Assembly: GCF_037038585.1 (NCBI RefSeq)
Contig: NC_092520.1
Location: 61,586,001-61,650,000 of the forward strand
Source: Patagioenas fasciata
Taxonomy: Eukaryota > Chordata > Aves > Columbiformes > Columbidae
Length of the DNA stretch: 64,000 nucleotides
Direction of reading: 5' to 3'
Made by a program: the position numbers and the translations under genes. This document shows positions 12,858 through 26,006 of this stretch, piece after piece (position 1 is the first letter of the stretch; each line of letters starts with the position of its first letter). The notes under the pieces were generated by a model that saw only the letters and a list, made by a program, of their open reading frames with translations, searched no databases and was not told the origin of the DNA.

Positions 12858-15800
12858 GTAATATATATCAAAGCAATTGTGTAATATACATCACGTCCAG
12901 TTTTCAACTGAAAGAGACATTTGTTTTATCTTCAGTGTTCACCTGAAGGGCATGTTAATCTTGAAAGCAGTTTATTATATTAAGCTGACAAACAACTTTT
13001 GGTTTAAAGGAAAGGAAATAAGGTCAGAAACTTGTCAAAAAATGTGTGTGTTCCTGGTTCCTATTCTTATGGATTTGTTAAAAGGTAGTAACTATTATTC
13101 TTACAAATAAGATGCCCACCGAGATAATGTAGTCCTTTACATTATGCTAAACCAATATGCTTGGTTAGCCACCTCTGAAACTAAGTTATTGAAACAGTAT
13201 ATATCTGTACAAGTTAAACTGAATTTGACACTTGTACTTGCCTTGAATACTACTGACTAACCTTACACAAATATTAAGACATAGTACAAGGGCAACAGCT
13301 CAGCCTTCTTCATTGCCATACAGACTTAGAACCAGATCAGTCTTTCAAGCACCCTTGATAACCTATAAACAATGCTTCTTCACAATTGTCATTGCACCCA
13401 AAGGTGAAAGATGAATTATTATTTCTGCCAGGGCAGGAATGGTAGCAAAATTTTTGAAATGATGTTATGAACATTCTTCACTTGATTGGAAATGATTGAG
13501 AGATTGGCTGATTCAAACCGACTTCTTGTGTTGCATTTTATGTGATGGATAGCTCGGTGACTAAAGTAGGACAATGCTGACAGAATAATAACTGCAGAAA
13601 TTTCAATATATGTATGACTATGCACAGTTAAAATGTGATCAATATATCTTGTTTACTTCTTGGAAAGAACACAGTCTTACTATGTGTGATTAATGTCTAA
13701 TTTACCTCCCACACTACAGTATACATACAAGAAACTTTGATAGCAAGCTGGGGAGAAGAAATAAATTAGACTAATGGCTGAACAGCAAATGAAAACTTTT
13801 GAGCATTTCAAGATGAACCTGAAAGAAAAGTATTCAATGCAAGCACAAATGAAATATCTTCATGAAAACAATGTTTCTTTACACTGTTTCCTTATGTGTT
13901 TGAATCAAAGTGCAGGCACTGCTGCTCTGGCTGGCTCAGGACAGCATTCATACCTTTAATACTCAGGAAAGGAAATTTACACAACCCAGTTGATCTACCC
14001 AACCGACACAGACCTTTATCCAAAACAAAGGCCACTCTCCATCCCCTTTGCATTGAGAGAAGTTCAGCTTTCTTTACAACACCTGTGGTCACCCCCTACT
14101 CTTTTCAGTTCCATGTCTTGCCTTTTGGCTTTCATAAACTGCCCACAACCTTTCAAAAGCAGAACAGCACCATTGATGTTTTCTGTATGTGAATTGTACG
14201 AATGGACAACACTGTTCCAGTACCAAATCTTAAGATTTTTGGACTGGGTTTGGATGTAAGCATATGCAAATATAATTTCCTCAGGGTTCATTTATGTATG
14301 TCGTTCTGGTACAGGAGAGAAATCTGTAAGACATCTGGGTTATCATCGTCAGTCAAGCTTGCCTTATTTCTCTACCAGCTCCTAACTCTGAAAGGCTCCT
14401 AAGTTGAAGTCCATAGCTGAAATTCCTCTGTAAATTGCTGTACTTCTGTGGCTCGTTGTCTGTAAAGCTACTTGCTACAGTTCAAGTGTGTTCTCTACTC
14501 TGTGCCAGGTTGAATCCAGCCGCAGTCATAAGCCACTTTGTCCTAATTAATTGTGTTTCAGATGGTGCCAGCCTTAACATGCCTGAAGTTGCCAGTGATT
14601 TCTTTTTTTTTCCCTTTTTTTTTTTTTTTAACAAGACAGGCCTTTACACAGAAAAAAAAAAAAAAATCAGGAATTCCAAATGTGAAGGTATGATCTGAAG
14701 GTCCCAAATATATATGCTTGTCTTTACCAGTTGTATAGGTTTAAATCCTCACCAGCAAAGGAAACCTTCTTAATATGCCAAACAGGTTCAGCTGAGATGG
14801 AAAGCTGGTTTCTTAAATCAACCCTGTTAGTGCTGATGTGGAATATTGAGTGCTAAATCCCACAGGAGCAAGTGAAACTAATTCCACAAGATTTGTTGTT
14901 TATCACTTCCCAAATGGAGTTTAAGATTTAGGTTTCATTTAGTAAGACGCAACTGTATTGGGAGTACCTGTCCCAAGGCAATGGTTTTCTATGTACCTTG
15001 TTGCTGCAGCTGTGGTCAGCAGACATGTAAGTTAGATCCCTCAGTTTAAACAATTAAATATTCAGACTTCAGTAAGTTATTTTCCTTCAGCTCTAGAACT
15101 TTCCAGGATAGTTTTATTTAGAAACATGTTTAAATCAGCATCCTCCAGGCAAGGCTGTGCTTTGCACTTATTAGCTGTATCTTCTGGGGCAGAAAGGACT
15201 GATAAGAACAGGCATTTGGGAGCTTGGTAGGAATTTGGTGTACTCTTCCATTATTTTTGTCCAAGATGAGGAGAAGCTGCTATTGCATTTCTTAGGAGAT
15301 GCATTTGTTATTCATGAATAGAGGACTAAAGATCAAAAAATGTGCTAAAACTCTTGGAGATCAGTCCCACCCTCAGCTTGTTTTTCTTGGGATACAGTGC
15401 TATATCTTCACCCACTTGATATCTAGTGTGGGGAATGCCCTTTTGAAAGTGGGTATCTATTCTGAGAGAATAGCCATGGTTACAAAAGCGGGCCCTAAAT
15501 TTTGCATTCAGCATAGCAAAATGGTCGTCTTTCAGCAGGAGAGATGTGTAGTGACCTTCCTCCTGGAATACCACATAGTCTTGTGGTTCAAACACTTAAA
15601 AAAAAAAAGAGAGAGTAGGTACTTCAAAAGGTGTCAAGCTATGGAGAGCCTGGATCTCAAATTACTTGGTTGCATATTCACATGCTGCAACTACACAAAT
15701 TGTGCCAAAAATGAGAATTCCTCTCCGTTTTGTCTACATTTAGACAAAGACCCAGCTTGATGAAATTGAGAAACCTTCTGTGAAGCTCTGAATCAGGGAC

Positions 15801-18800
15801 ATACATAGTTTTTTGTATCAGAAGTATTGAATGCTTTTACAGAAATCCTTGGCTCTTTACACAGTGAAGGACAAGTGCCTTGCTCAGATATCTGAAAGTA
15901 CTTCTCTCTCTCCCCCTGCTTTGAAAGCCTAGGCAGCTCACTTTGACTTATGTCAAATAAGCTAACCTTCAGTACATTGCCACACCTATTTTAGGGGCCC
16001 TAAATATGTCTCTGCAGATTCTGGTCTTGAACATTTTTCCTCAGATAGCTACCACACTGATATTTCTGTCTCTGTCAGCATTACAATCTTCATTGCCCAT
16101 CTGAACTCCTACAGTTTCTTTGATTCTATACATAATATTTTTTTTTCTTCTGCTTAATTCAGTATCTCTAGCATTTGTGTTACACTCCCTGCTTTAATTT
16201 TGAGGCACTTGGTGCTAAGAGATAAGTCTGTAGCTGATGTAATTATCCAGCAGGGTATTAGTCACTTGTTACTGCCACCTACCTGCCTTTGTCATACCAG
16301 AGTGTTTTGGCTGGGAAGGGAGAGCTTGGAAAGCTTTTCACCTTCCTTGCAATTATTTCTTCATAATAAATAGCAGTGTGGAAGCTAGACAGAAAAATCA
16401 GAAGTTTAAACCTTAAATCTGAGACTCATCAGTCCTGTAAATCAATAGATCTGACTTGCAGAACCTACTCTACACTTTACCTCTATTGCTGGCATCACCA
16501 TGTTGACTTTTCAAACTGAAAAGAAAAAATATAATAATCTAGTTTGTCCTTAGACTTCTACTGTTTCCTTCAGGCCTGTGCCTTCAGCTGGAATGAGACA
16601 CATCTCTCAGAAAGTCATTCATCTTGATGTTAAGTCTTCAAAAACTGCAGCATAACTGAAGTATATAAGCTTACTCACTTTTGCTGTTTACTTTTTGTAA
16701 TTTTTTTTTTTTTGTCCATTTTCCTAGTTTCAGTTTGCAGCCTTCACAGCTCTTTAGGAAACTTGGTATCATACTGCTGTAGGTGAAACTCACATTGCAT
16801 TTGGATGAATAGATGATGCATCTGAGAACAGCCAGCTCTCTTCCATCCAGGCTAATGGAGTAGGTTGGGACAGATGGGTAAGCAAGCAGGTGAGCCACCG
16901 CAGATCAGGAGGATGCTAGGCAGCACTGTACAGAGGCTTCCAAATAACTCAGTGGACTCAGTTCACAATGATCACTGAATCACTGGCTGGACCTGAAATT
17001 ACTCTCACAGTGGTTTCTGGTTTCACACAGGTTTGCCAGTTCAGATACAGCTCTACACCTATATTGGCTCCATCTATTTTCCTCATTCTGCACAAGAACT
17101 GGAAAATCCTTTTACCAAGACTGTTGGAAAATGATTCTGCAGAATTTCTCTCAGATACCTGTGACCTTATTCACCCTTCCCCTGTCCTGGCCATGCTAGA
17201 TCTGCACTGGTTTTATGCAGCATCACTCTGGTGGCTCAGTGCCACTCTTCCCAGAGCTGCCAGAAATGGGAATGAACAGAGCTGGGTCTGGGTATGGTTT
17301 GCATGCAGCACTTCAGGAGCTCCTGAATGGCACTACATTGACTGACTCAAGATCCAAACTGTGCAAAACTGACTACTTCCAGGCACATACATCCAGATTC
17401 ATATGGCACTGCACTTGAGTTTAGAAGCCCAGCTCACAGAAATTGGCTCTGCACTGAGTTAGCTCACTGTCTTTGCAGCGATTAATGGAATAATTAATTA
17501 GCAACTGGATAAAACACCCATAGTTGATTATAGTTTCTTTTATCTGACTGTGCTCCAGGATTGAAATTTGATGTAATGCACCAGCCAAGAGTGTTTCAGA
17601 TAAATTGCTGGGGGGTATTTGCAATCAAGATAGAGCAACTCAGCTTGATACAAATGTTAAGTTTTGTTCAAGGTAGTATGGGAATGATGGAATTATTGTA
17701 GGTCAGTATGAAAGGTTGTCAGAGTAACAGCCCAGCTTCAACGAAAACTGATACTGAAGTTCTTAAAATGCTGTTCAGTGAAAGGAAATCTTGTACTTTT
17801 GCTGACTGTAATTTACAGAAGTTTGATTTGGATTCATTTGTGTTTAAAAAATGGGTCTCTAAGGTGGAAGAAGGCAAAAATGCTTCTCTGCTTTACAATG
17901 GAAGTGCATCATCCAAGTAAAAACATTTCAGTTGTACAAAACCAATAGCACATAAGAATGGAGATGGCTTATAAAAAACCTTTGCTCTTGGGTGTCCTTG
18001 AAACTGTTACTATTTAGTTCCTTGATACTAACTCAACTATAGGTTCTACAGGTCCTACTTTTGCCATGTTTTGGCAGAACCAGTAGTCAAAATATTGAGT
18101 ATTATAAAAATCTTAAGTAGATGTTTCTTTGAGAAGAAAAATTACTTTCTTAAATTAAATGCTGGTTTTGTGTGTTTGCAAATGATTATACGGACTCCAA
18201 GAAGATGGCTCGAAGACCATGCTATGCTAAAATAATATCACAGAGGGAATAACCTTTAGACATATTATATTAATGTAGTAAATGAGGGCAAAAGGCTTTT
18301 AGAGATGGAAAACTAACCTACAAAAATTCGCAGAAGGACTCAGGTTCGCAGCTGTGTCTCTGAGCTATTTGACAGCTATCTTTACTGCTTTATGACTCTT
18401 GTAGGCATCTGAAATGTCATGGTAACTATAATTTTATGGATAAACTTACCCTAAATATCTGCTGCTAGCTGCACCCTGAACCAACTGGAAGCTGGTAGAC
18501 ATATTGCTGATTCTAATTACTCATTAATCATACTGTTCCTCATCTTACTGCTGGTCCCCAGTCTGGAAGATGCTGTCAGAACTCACCTACCCAATGGAAA
18601 ATACAGAGCAGCTGTGCAGGGGATGCTGCTGTTGATCACAGTGTCTCATACTGCATGTGGGAAACTCATGTTCATACCCATACAAAACTATGCCTGACAA
18701 TGGAAGTGGGTGTCTTAGTCCCTGTTTTTGACATGTGGTCCCTTTGACAAGAATTCACGGTCCTGTAGAGGTTCCCTCCCGAGAATATAGAGACCGAAAG

Positions 18801-21800
18801 ATCTGAATCTGTCTGAAGTTGTCATATTCTGGATGCAGAACACATGAAAATGGAGATACGTGATGAGTCCATCCCTAAACACCACAAGAAGGTAACTTTT
18901 CTACTCACAATTTCCTTTGTGAGTAGCCTCATTGTGTTGGCTGTATGTATTATGTGTACACACGTATCGGTTCCAGGATATTGCTGTAGGAACATCTAGT
19001 CTCCAGACCCAGTAATTTTAGATCAGACCCAAGCATGCTTTGGGCAAGGTTAAGGTGTAGCTCCACACGTGCAGAAGTCCTCTGCGGCTTCTAGTGGACT
19101 CCACAGCAGAGACTCGGAAGATTCAGCTCACCCCAGTCTCAGGCAGCAACTGAAAGAGGATCATTAGAATTGCCATTTTGCATTTACCTACTGTCTGTCT
19201 TTTATAAAAGGCTGTGGGATTAAAAGACTGGGATTTATGGATAAAAGCCACTCTGCAAGGGTTAAGCTATTTGAATTACTTTTGGTAACATGTCTGTGGC
19301 TTGTCCATAGCTGTCCTCCAAGATGTTAGTGGCAGAGAAACAGGAAGCTTTAATAATAAAGAAGTAATAAATACTCAATTTTCTAATCTACAAGCTTTCA
19401 ACACATTTATAGCAGTCATTTTCTTGCCCATTCTACTCCTGTTCTTATTAACTAAGCAAAAGTCTTTCTTGGAAGTAAATATTTTATTTTAATAGCACAT
19501 ACTACCACCTGCTGTAAGCAACTGAAAGTGCCTTTGCAATTTTAGAGCTTTTAAAGCTGCATAAGGCAGCCAGCCTTAAATTTAAAGTACAACTAGATTG
19601 TTGACATCTCTCTCTGATGCTAATTTAATTATCTTTTCATCCAAATATTTTCTGACCATAGAAGTCTCTTAATTATATATAATTTATAATAGCTGGGGCT
19701 TGACTGTCTCCAAGATGCATAGAAATTTAGGAAACAGTTCTGTTGTAGTTATGAAATCGATAGCACATTATTTCAATAATAATTATGAAGATTAACCATT
19801 TCCAAATACAGACATTTCAGTTAAGAAATTAACAATTACTCCAAGGTGCACGGAAGTATTTTAAGCCATGAGGGATTAAAAATCCATAATATAACTTATT
19901 AAAATATTTATTGTTTCATTCAGTTGCCCATTTGTCTCAAAGGAAAGCTAAGATATGTTCAGTAAATCAAGACATCTCTTCATGACTTGTTAGAAAAAGA
20001 GTATTCTAGGGAGAAGGAACACATTCTATATGCCGATTTTAATGCGTGCCTGTTTCCTTCCTGGTATGTTTGTCTGTCTTCAATTAAGAAGTTGAATTAT
20101 GTATAAACAACTCTTTTGCCAAATCCTCAGCAGGCATAAATCCATGTAAGTGCTATCGAGTCAGTGACTTAGGTTGGTTGTTTGTCACAGTCTGGAAAAT
20201 GGTTTCTTATGTCTACTCAACATTTTGGAGCAAAAAAAATAGGGGGGCATTAGGTCTAGGGGAGACAAGAAAGAAGGCAGAAAGACATTTATGTTTTTTC
20301 AATAAGTGTGCATGTATATATGTAGTATAATACCACTACATTAGAAAGTACAAAAGAAGCTAATGAGAAAAGCCAAAGCACATTGTCCTGTAGCAAATCC
20401 AGTTTCTGTTCTAGCTCCTACAGGCTGCTTTTCATAAAGAAGTAATCCCAGTCACCTTGTCCCTGCTGCCAGTCAGTCCAGCACATGGCTGTCTTGCAGG
20501 GTGTAGAACTTTCTCTTTTCTCCTTCCGCACAGGGACCCTAACTCTGCACCAGGTAGTGATGCAGAGCAGAGTCATCCCCTTGCTGAGCTGAACTTGGCT
20601 GAAGGCTCATTCTTCTCTGCTGTCTGGAACTGAAGAAACAGCCTTCTGGTGTTTCCTACAATGTAGTCTGTGGTGCTGCAGGAGCTACCAGAGCCATAAG
20701 GACAACAGGAGGCAACAGCAGCTCGCCCTAGACTCCCTTCTCTTCCTGCCCATGGCAGCAGCAGCCCTCCAAGAGTCAAGCCCAGCAAGGAAAACTCTTT
20801 CCTAACATCTGATGTGTTTGCTGACTTAACCATATCTGGAAATTGGTTGGAACAGAGGACTCTCTGCAAAGCAGGTCCAGCAACTGTCTCCCATGCTGCT
20901 GGCCTTGCAGCACGTCTCACTGAGGCTGATTCAGGCCACACAGTGGAGAAATGTTTCTCCTGCTCCAAGGGTTGAGTGAGCACATACAGAAGGGAAATTT
21001 GGTATTAACAACAGTGCTAGAGCTGGGTACTTCCCTACCCCCTCATCTCATGACCTGGGCAGCCTCACACAACAGGAACTAGGACACCAGTTCCCTCATA
21101 AGCCCGCACAGCTGCCCTGTTAAGGTGTTACTCCTGTTGAAATTTAACTAAGACACAACTAGCACTTGGCCAAAACCGTGGAAAGGTTTGTCCACCCTAG
21201 CACAACCTGTTGCTCAGGCTGTTGTGTACTTTTTCCCTACCTATCCATGCTAATGGCAGGAACGATATGTTTAGTTCCAAGTGTTATTATTAATAGCAAT
21301 AACAAGAAAAGTAATAAATTATTAATTTTCCTTGTTATTTAGTTAGTTTTTATGATCACCTATCTTATTGCTTTACCTTTTCCTTACCAACTCCATTTCC
21401 TCCCACTGTTTTACTGACTAACACCACCAAAATTGCTACTCTCAATCTTTTCTCCCTTTGTCCAGGTCAACATTTAAGGCAGAATCTGGACACATTTTTC
21501 TTGGAGATTTCAGGAGCCAATCATTCTCCAAAACTGAATGCCTTTTATTTTGTTTCCTAATATCTCTGTTCTCGTTTTCTTTTTTTTTTTTTTAATATAT
21601 TTTTTTCTGCTACTATATTTATAGACTTAAAATCCTTCAGTCATAACCATTATCTTGCTAGAGTTGAATGATTTCCTCACACTTTAGTAACTCTCAAAGC
21701 TCCTCTTTTCTACCTGTTACAATGTCAAAACATTTTGCCATATGTTCATGCATCACATTCAAACATCTCATTGCCTTCCTCTTTACAGCAGAGCTTCCCA

Positions 21801-22674
21801 AGCCTTTTTGCCTGAGCATCACCACCACCACCATCAGTAGTACCAGTAGGTGTCATCCCTGAAAAGATGTTGGAAAACACTTCACTTGGGAAGTGTCTAC
21901 CCTGAACATTGCAGAAAACTGTAGGTGCTGCCTGGAAGTCACTGCATCAGGAAATCCAGAACTGTGTCCTTCTGACTGTTGGTGAATGGGGAAAGGTTAT
22001 TTTGATTGGCTTTACTTGCATATCCTCATTCACCAGGATTTGTTCCATGTCACACTGTGAGTCACTCTTGAGTCAGAATTAACGTAATAACCTAAAGGGA
22101 AAATTCAGGAAAGACTATGCACAAAGAGGCTGTGGGGGGACTCCAGGTGATTTGTGTCCCTTATCACCTTTTGAGATACTTCTGTCAATAAGTCTTTCCT
22201 GTGAGAGACCAAATTATGCCTGAAAACTTTAGGCTACCTGATTGAGCTAAAGGAAATTCTTCGGCAGTATAAGATGTAATGGAGCTGCTGGCCATGCCTC
22301 CCTTCCCTAGCCATTAATGTCAATTATTCTCAATACCTCAACTTTCTTATCTCCTTTTTGTGCACTCTTTCACCATTTCATCATTGATCTGTCTCTTCCT
22401 AATCTGTTGGTTATACCGCTTTTGTCCCTAAATTAATTTCCTTCCTTTTGTCCACTCCATCCTTCATATCCATCTTGAAAATACATGTTGTCCAATGATC
22501 CTTCTTTTATCTTAAACACGAATCCTAACAATATCTATCCCCTTAACACCCGTCCCATATTTTGATTGCCTTAAGCTGTGAACAGACCACATGTTATTCC
22601 AGGATAGACAATGCTAGAAACTGCACTGTACTAGGAATAAATAGGACAATTAAATATTCTCGGGTTTTGAGCAT

Positions 22675-22714
22675 GAAAAAAAAGGGGAGGGCAGGGGAGA
22701 GAAAGGGGGGAGAG
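22675..22714 (+). repeat. Purine-rich tract with G-quadruplex motif
   Basis: After eight A residues, four G-runs (22684-22687, 22689-22691, 22694-22697, 22705-22710) are separated by loops of 1, 2 and 7 bases, which meets the usual G-quadruplex rule. Not associated with a gene. Confidence 0.7.
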
Positions 22715-24183
22715 ATTTTAATATTTAGGGGTACAGGTGTCTGACAACACCTCAGCAGCTGTACATCTTCTTTTAAAGCAAGTATACCTTCAGACAAATA
22801 CTTGTGCAAGACTAGTCAAGAGAGTCTCTCTTAGTAACATTCTTTCTGTCCAAATCTTTTTATTTTTCCTTTTTTTTTTTTTTTGCTTTGATTTAGTCAA
22901 AACACAGTGGAGAATGGATTACCTGTATTTCAGTTTCATTACTGCTGTTTCTGTTCTGCTGAACTCTTCAGGTTGTCTCCAAAAATCCTGTCTGACAAGG
23001 AAATTGTTTCTGCACTTTTGTGCTTTCACCCACAAGAATCTGCCAATCAAATCCACCAAAAATTGACTATTCTCTAGACTAAACAAAATAGTTTGATCAC
23101 AGCTAGTGTACAACAGTACCATGCAATCAAAGACAGTGGCTGTACCAGGTTGACTTTTGTAAGTAAAAGGCTTGGCTCAAAACGTTGTTTGTGTGTAAAG
23201 ATGTCCAGAATAATCCACATGTATCAGATGTAAAAACTACACACACTTAAACACATCTTTTAAAAATGAATTTTAAAATACATGAATCTGTAGAACTGCC
23301 TTCATGTTTAAAATTAACCACACGCTTAAGCAGTTGGCAGGATGAGAGCAAAAAAAAAATGCTACAAGAATAAAGCACTGAATTCCTTTGCCTTTTTTGA
23401 TAACCTCTGATCTTTCATCTGCTACAAGGATGACACAGGAATGAAATTGTTTGCTCTTGATGCACTAACCAACATGGGGGTTTTTGCTTGTGTTGATTTG
23501 ATTTAGCATAAACAGCAAATGCATTTTCAGCAATGAAAGAGCAATGTATCTTCAGGCTCTCTGAAACATGGAAAACAGAAAAGGTCAATTATTACTGCAG
23601 CTGCAATGCTTCTGCACTGATGATACCATCAGAATGTAAGTGATGCTCTTCTCAAAAGTCAGCATTTTGATACAAATCAATGTGCTTCTAATTTAAAATA
23701 AATACTTTTACAGATATACAAAACCATAAAGACTATGAGTATCTAGATATGTTTCTTTTGCATTTTTGGTTTTCCTTTTATTAAAATGTCGTTTCTATAA
23801 ACACAGTAATTTGATTTACTGTATGACGTTAAGGTCAATTTAAAATTTAACTCTTGATTTATATCACAGATATTCTGTAATTCTTTGTACACATTAGTAA
23901 TAGTCAGATGTGGCTTACCTCTGAACATCTCTTGGAAACTCTAATTCTTCTCTTAGTATTTATACAGTCAGAAGAACACAAAATTATACATAAGTGCATA
24001 TAGAAAAAGGATTGCTTTTTCTGTTTTGACTACTAAGGAGCCATGACCTAGTAAGCAAGAATGTGGGTGTGTCTGAGAGATCACCTACCTCCTGGGCTTA
24101 GACACAGGACTTTAGGCTATCTAGAGGCATCTCCAGCTAGCTTAAATCTACAGCTGGTACCTCTTCTGTAGGACAATCTGTTT

Positions 24184-24278
24184 TATATATGTGTGTGTGT
24201 ATACATATATACAAAGCTAATATCTATACACCAAGATATCTCTCTCTCTATATATGTATAGATATATATATATACACA
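24184..24278 (+). repeat. TA/TG/TC-rich microsatellite cluster
   Basis: Short (TG)n, (TA)n and (TC)n runs (gtgtgtgtgt, tctctctctc, atatatatat) alternate over about 95 bases. An imperfect compound microsatellite. Confidence 0.85.
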
Positions 24279-25353
24279 GTGACAATTTAATCCATTACCT
24301 TTGTTATTCTTTATGATGCAGAAGCTCTAAACTCAAGTCCATTTGTGAAGGACTGTTTATTCATTCTGCATTAAGCTCTTATCAGATAAAATGTTTAAAA
24401 AGCTCTTGAAGTAGAATCAGGAGCGCAGCACTCCTGCAGAGCTTCCACAGGCAAGGTAAGGAATGCCCACAGTAGCCCATGGCCTCCAGTCCACTCACGT
24501 GGGTTTCCCCTAGAAAACCAGCACAAGGGAGCCTGTAGCCTCTCAACCACAGGATGTTCAACACAGGTCACCACATCCTGCATGATAATGTTTATTATAA
24601 CACCAACCAGTGTCATTTTAAAGAAACAGTGAATTTCATTTCACGTCAGGCTGGACCCACACCAGTAGGCTTGTTGTGAAGTACTAACTGGTTTGAGTCC
24701 TTGTGGAGAGATGGATGGAGTAGCTCGGGATTATTATCAGCCTTTGTCACCAACAATGCCGAGTGCTGTGAAGACTGAAATGCTGCTCTCCATATACAGC
24801 AGCAGAAGACAAAAAGCTTTTTAAGATAGGGTAACAAGGAACACACAAAGCTTTAGTAGCTTTTGGCAGCAATTAAGCAGGTCTTACAGGATTGCAGTGC
24901 TAATTAAAAGTCACAAAACTCTGCCTGAAGTGAGCTTGTAATAGCTAAACCCTATTTTGTAACTTTAACAAAATGAGGATAACAATGTGCTCATATGCTG
25001 AAGAAAACCTGACCAATGTAAGGCGCAAATTCCCACATCATTAGAGCTACTACAAATGAGGAGTTAAAGGCCAGCCTGTACAGACTGATGGGTGTCTTTC
25101 AAACATGGATTTTCTTATTAGATGTTTCACTCTTGTAGTGCTGTAGTTCATATCCTAATCTTGTTCACTACTGCACTTGGGAATGCTGACTGATGACTCA
25201 AGAACTGGGGATCAATGTTTCATCCATTTAATCCTTATAGATCCTAGGTAATCTTTATAATTTCAAAAACTTCAAGAGTAGTAGCTTTGCTTTATTTTTT
25301 GTACTCAGAAAGTTAAAGTTATGTTGCTCTGGCAGATTTTGTTCAGTTATATG

Positions 25354-26006
25354 TGTCCTGGTTTTGTTAAAAAACAAGTTTCTCTTTTAGTGAATTTGCC
25401 TGTCAGCTAAAGCCTTCATATGAGCTGCATTTTCCTGGAGAACCAGACACATGTTTTGGTAAACCTAGCAATGGAATGCAAACTTATTGATAAGCACGGA
25501 TGGACATCTCGCGAGAGGGGCAACGAGAAACTGGTGATCGAGAGACTGACCAACGGTGTATAACATTCCATTCACGTGAATACTTCATATAAAAGTGGGA
25601 GATCATGAGGATCTCAGCCCTTTTTCCCTTTTTCCCTCATGGCTGACATTAGGAGAGGATCTTGCTGGTCGTCCCTGCGAACTGAGGCCTAGTGAGAGAC
25701 TGAATCCAGCTCCGGTTGGCTACAGAGTCCAATCCAGGACTTTGGGTGCTGGCTCTGCAGTTGCTGAGACTTACAAGATTGGTTTTGTATATTTTGTATT
25801 ATTTTCTCTATTCTTATTAGTAGCATTAGTAAAACATCTTTAATTTTTCCAACTCTCTTCTCTCTGTCCTTCTTTCCCTCCCGATCACCTGTCCTGAGTG
25901 GGAAGGGGGGAGAGGGAGGGGCAAAAAGGGGGAAGTGGAGGGGAGACGAGGTTAACAATACATCTGCCAGGGTTTGATTGTCACCCCGCAATCCTAACCC
26001 TCGACA
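25354..26006 (+). mobile_element. Solo LTR, copy B
   Basis: A 653-bp member of the same LTR family as copies A and C, starting TGTCCTGGTTTTGTT and ending CCCTCGACA. The flanking duplication atatg is perfect (25349-25353 and 26007-26011). TATA box at 25588-25594, G-quadruplex-type stretch at 25900-25921. In the middle part it has several substitutions not shared by A and C (for example gatcgagagactgaccaacgg). No internal retroviral sequence is present. Confidence 0.9.

Larger units (their letters stand above)
12863..25348. other. Intergenic DNA, no gene recognised
   Basis: AT-rich, with T-runs near 14593-14631, 16700 and 21580, and a G-quadruplex motif at 22684. A GC-richer patch at about 20540-20985 contains a 136-codon minus-strand open frame with no family resemblance that I can see. 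No exon, RNA gene or intact transposon was recognised. Confidence 0.6.

Noticed and set aside
15299..15760. 153-codon plus-strand open frame
   Set aside because: No recognisable protein features, low-complexity lysine run from a poly(A) tract, and an overlapping minus-strand frame of similar quality.
25595..25843. Open frame after the TATA box in LTR copy B, also present in copy C (36480-36782)
   Set aside because: It begins at GTG, not ATG, and copy A does not keep it. LTRs of this kind carry no gene at this position; the shared frame reflects shared ancestry of the copies.
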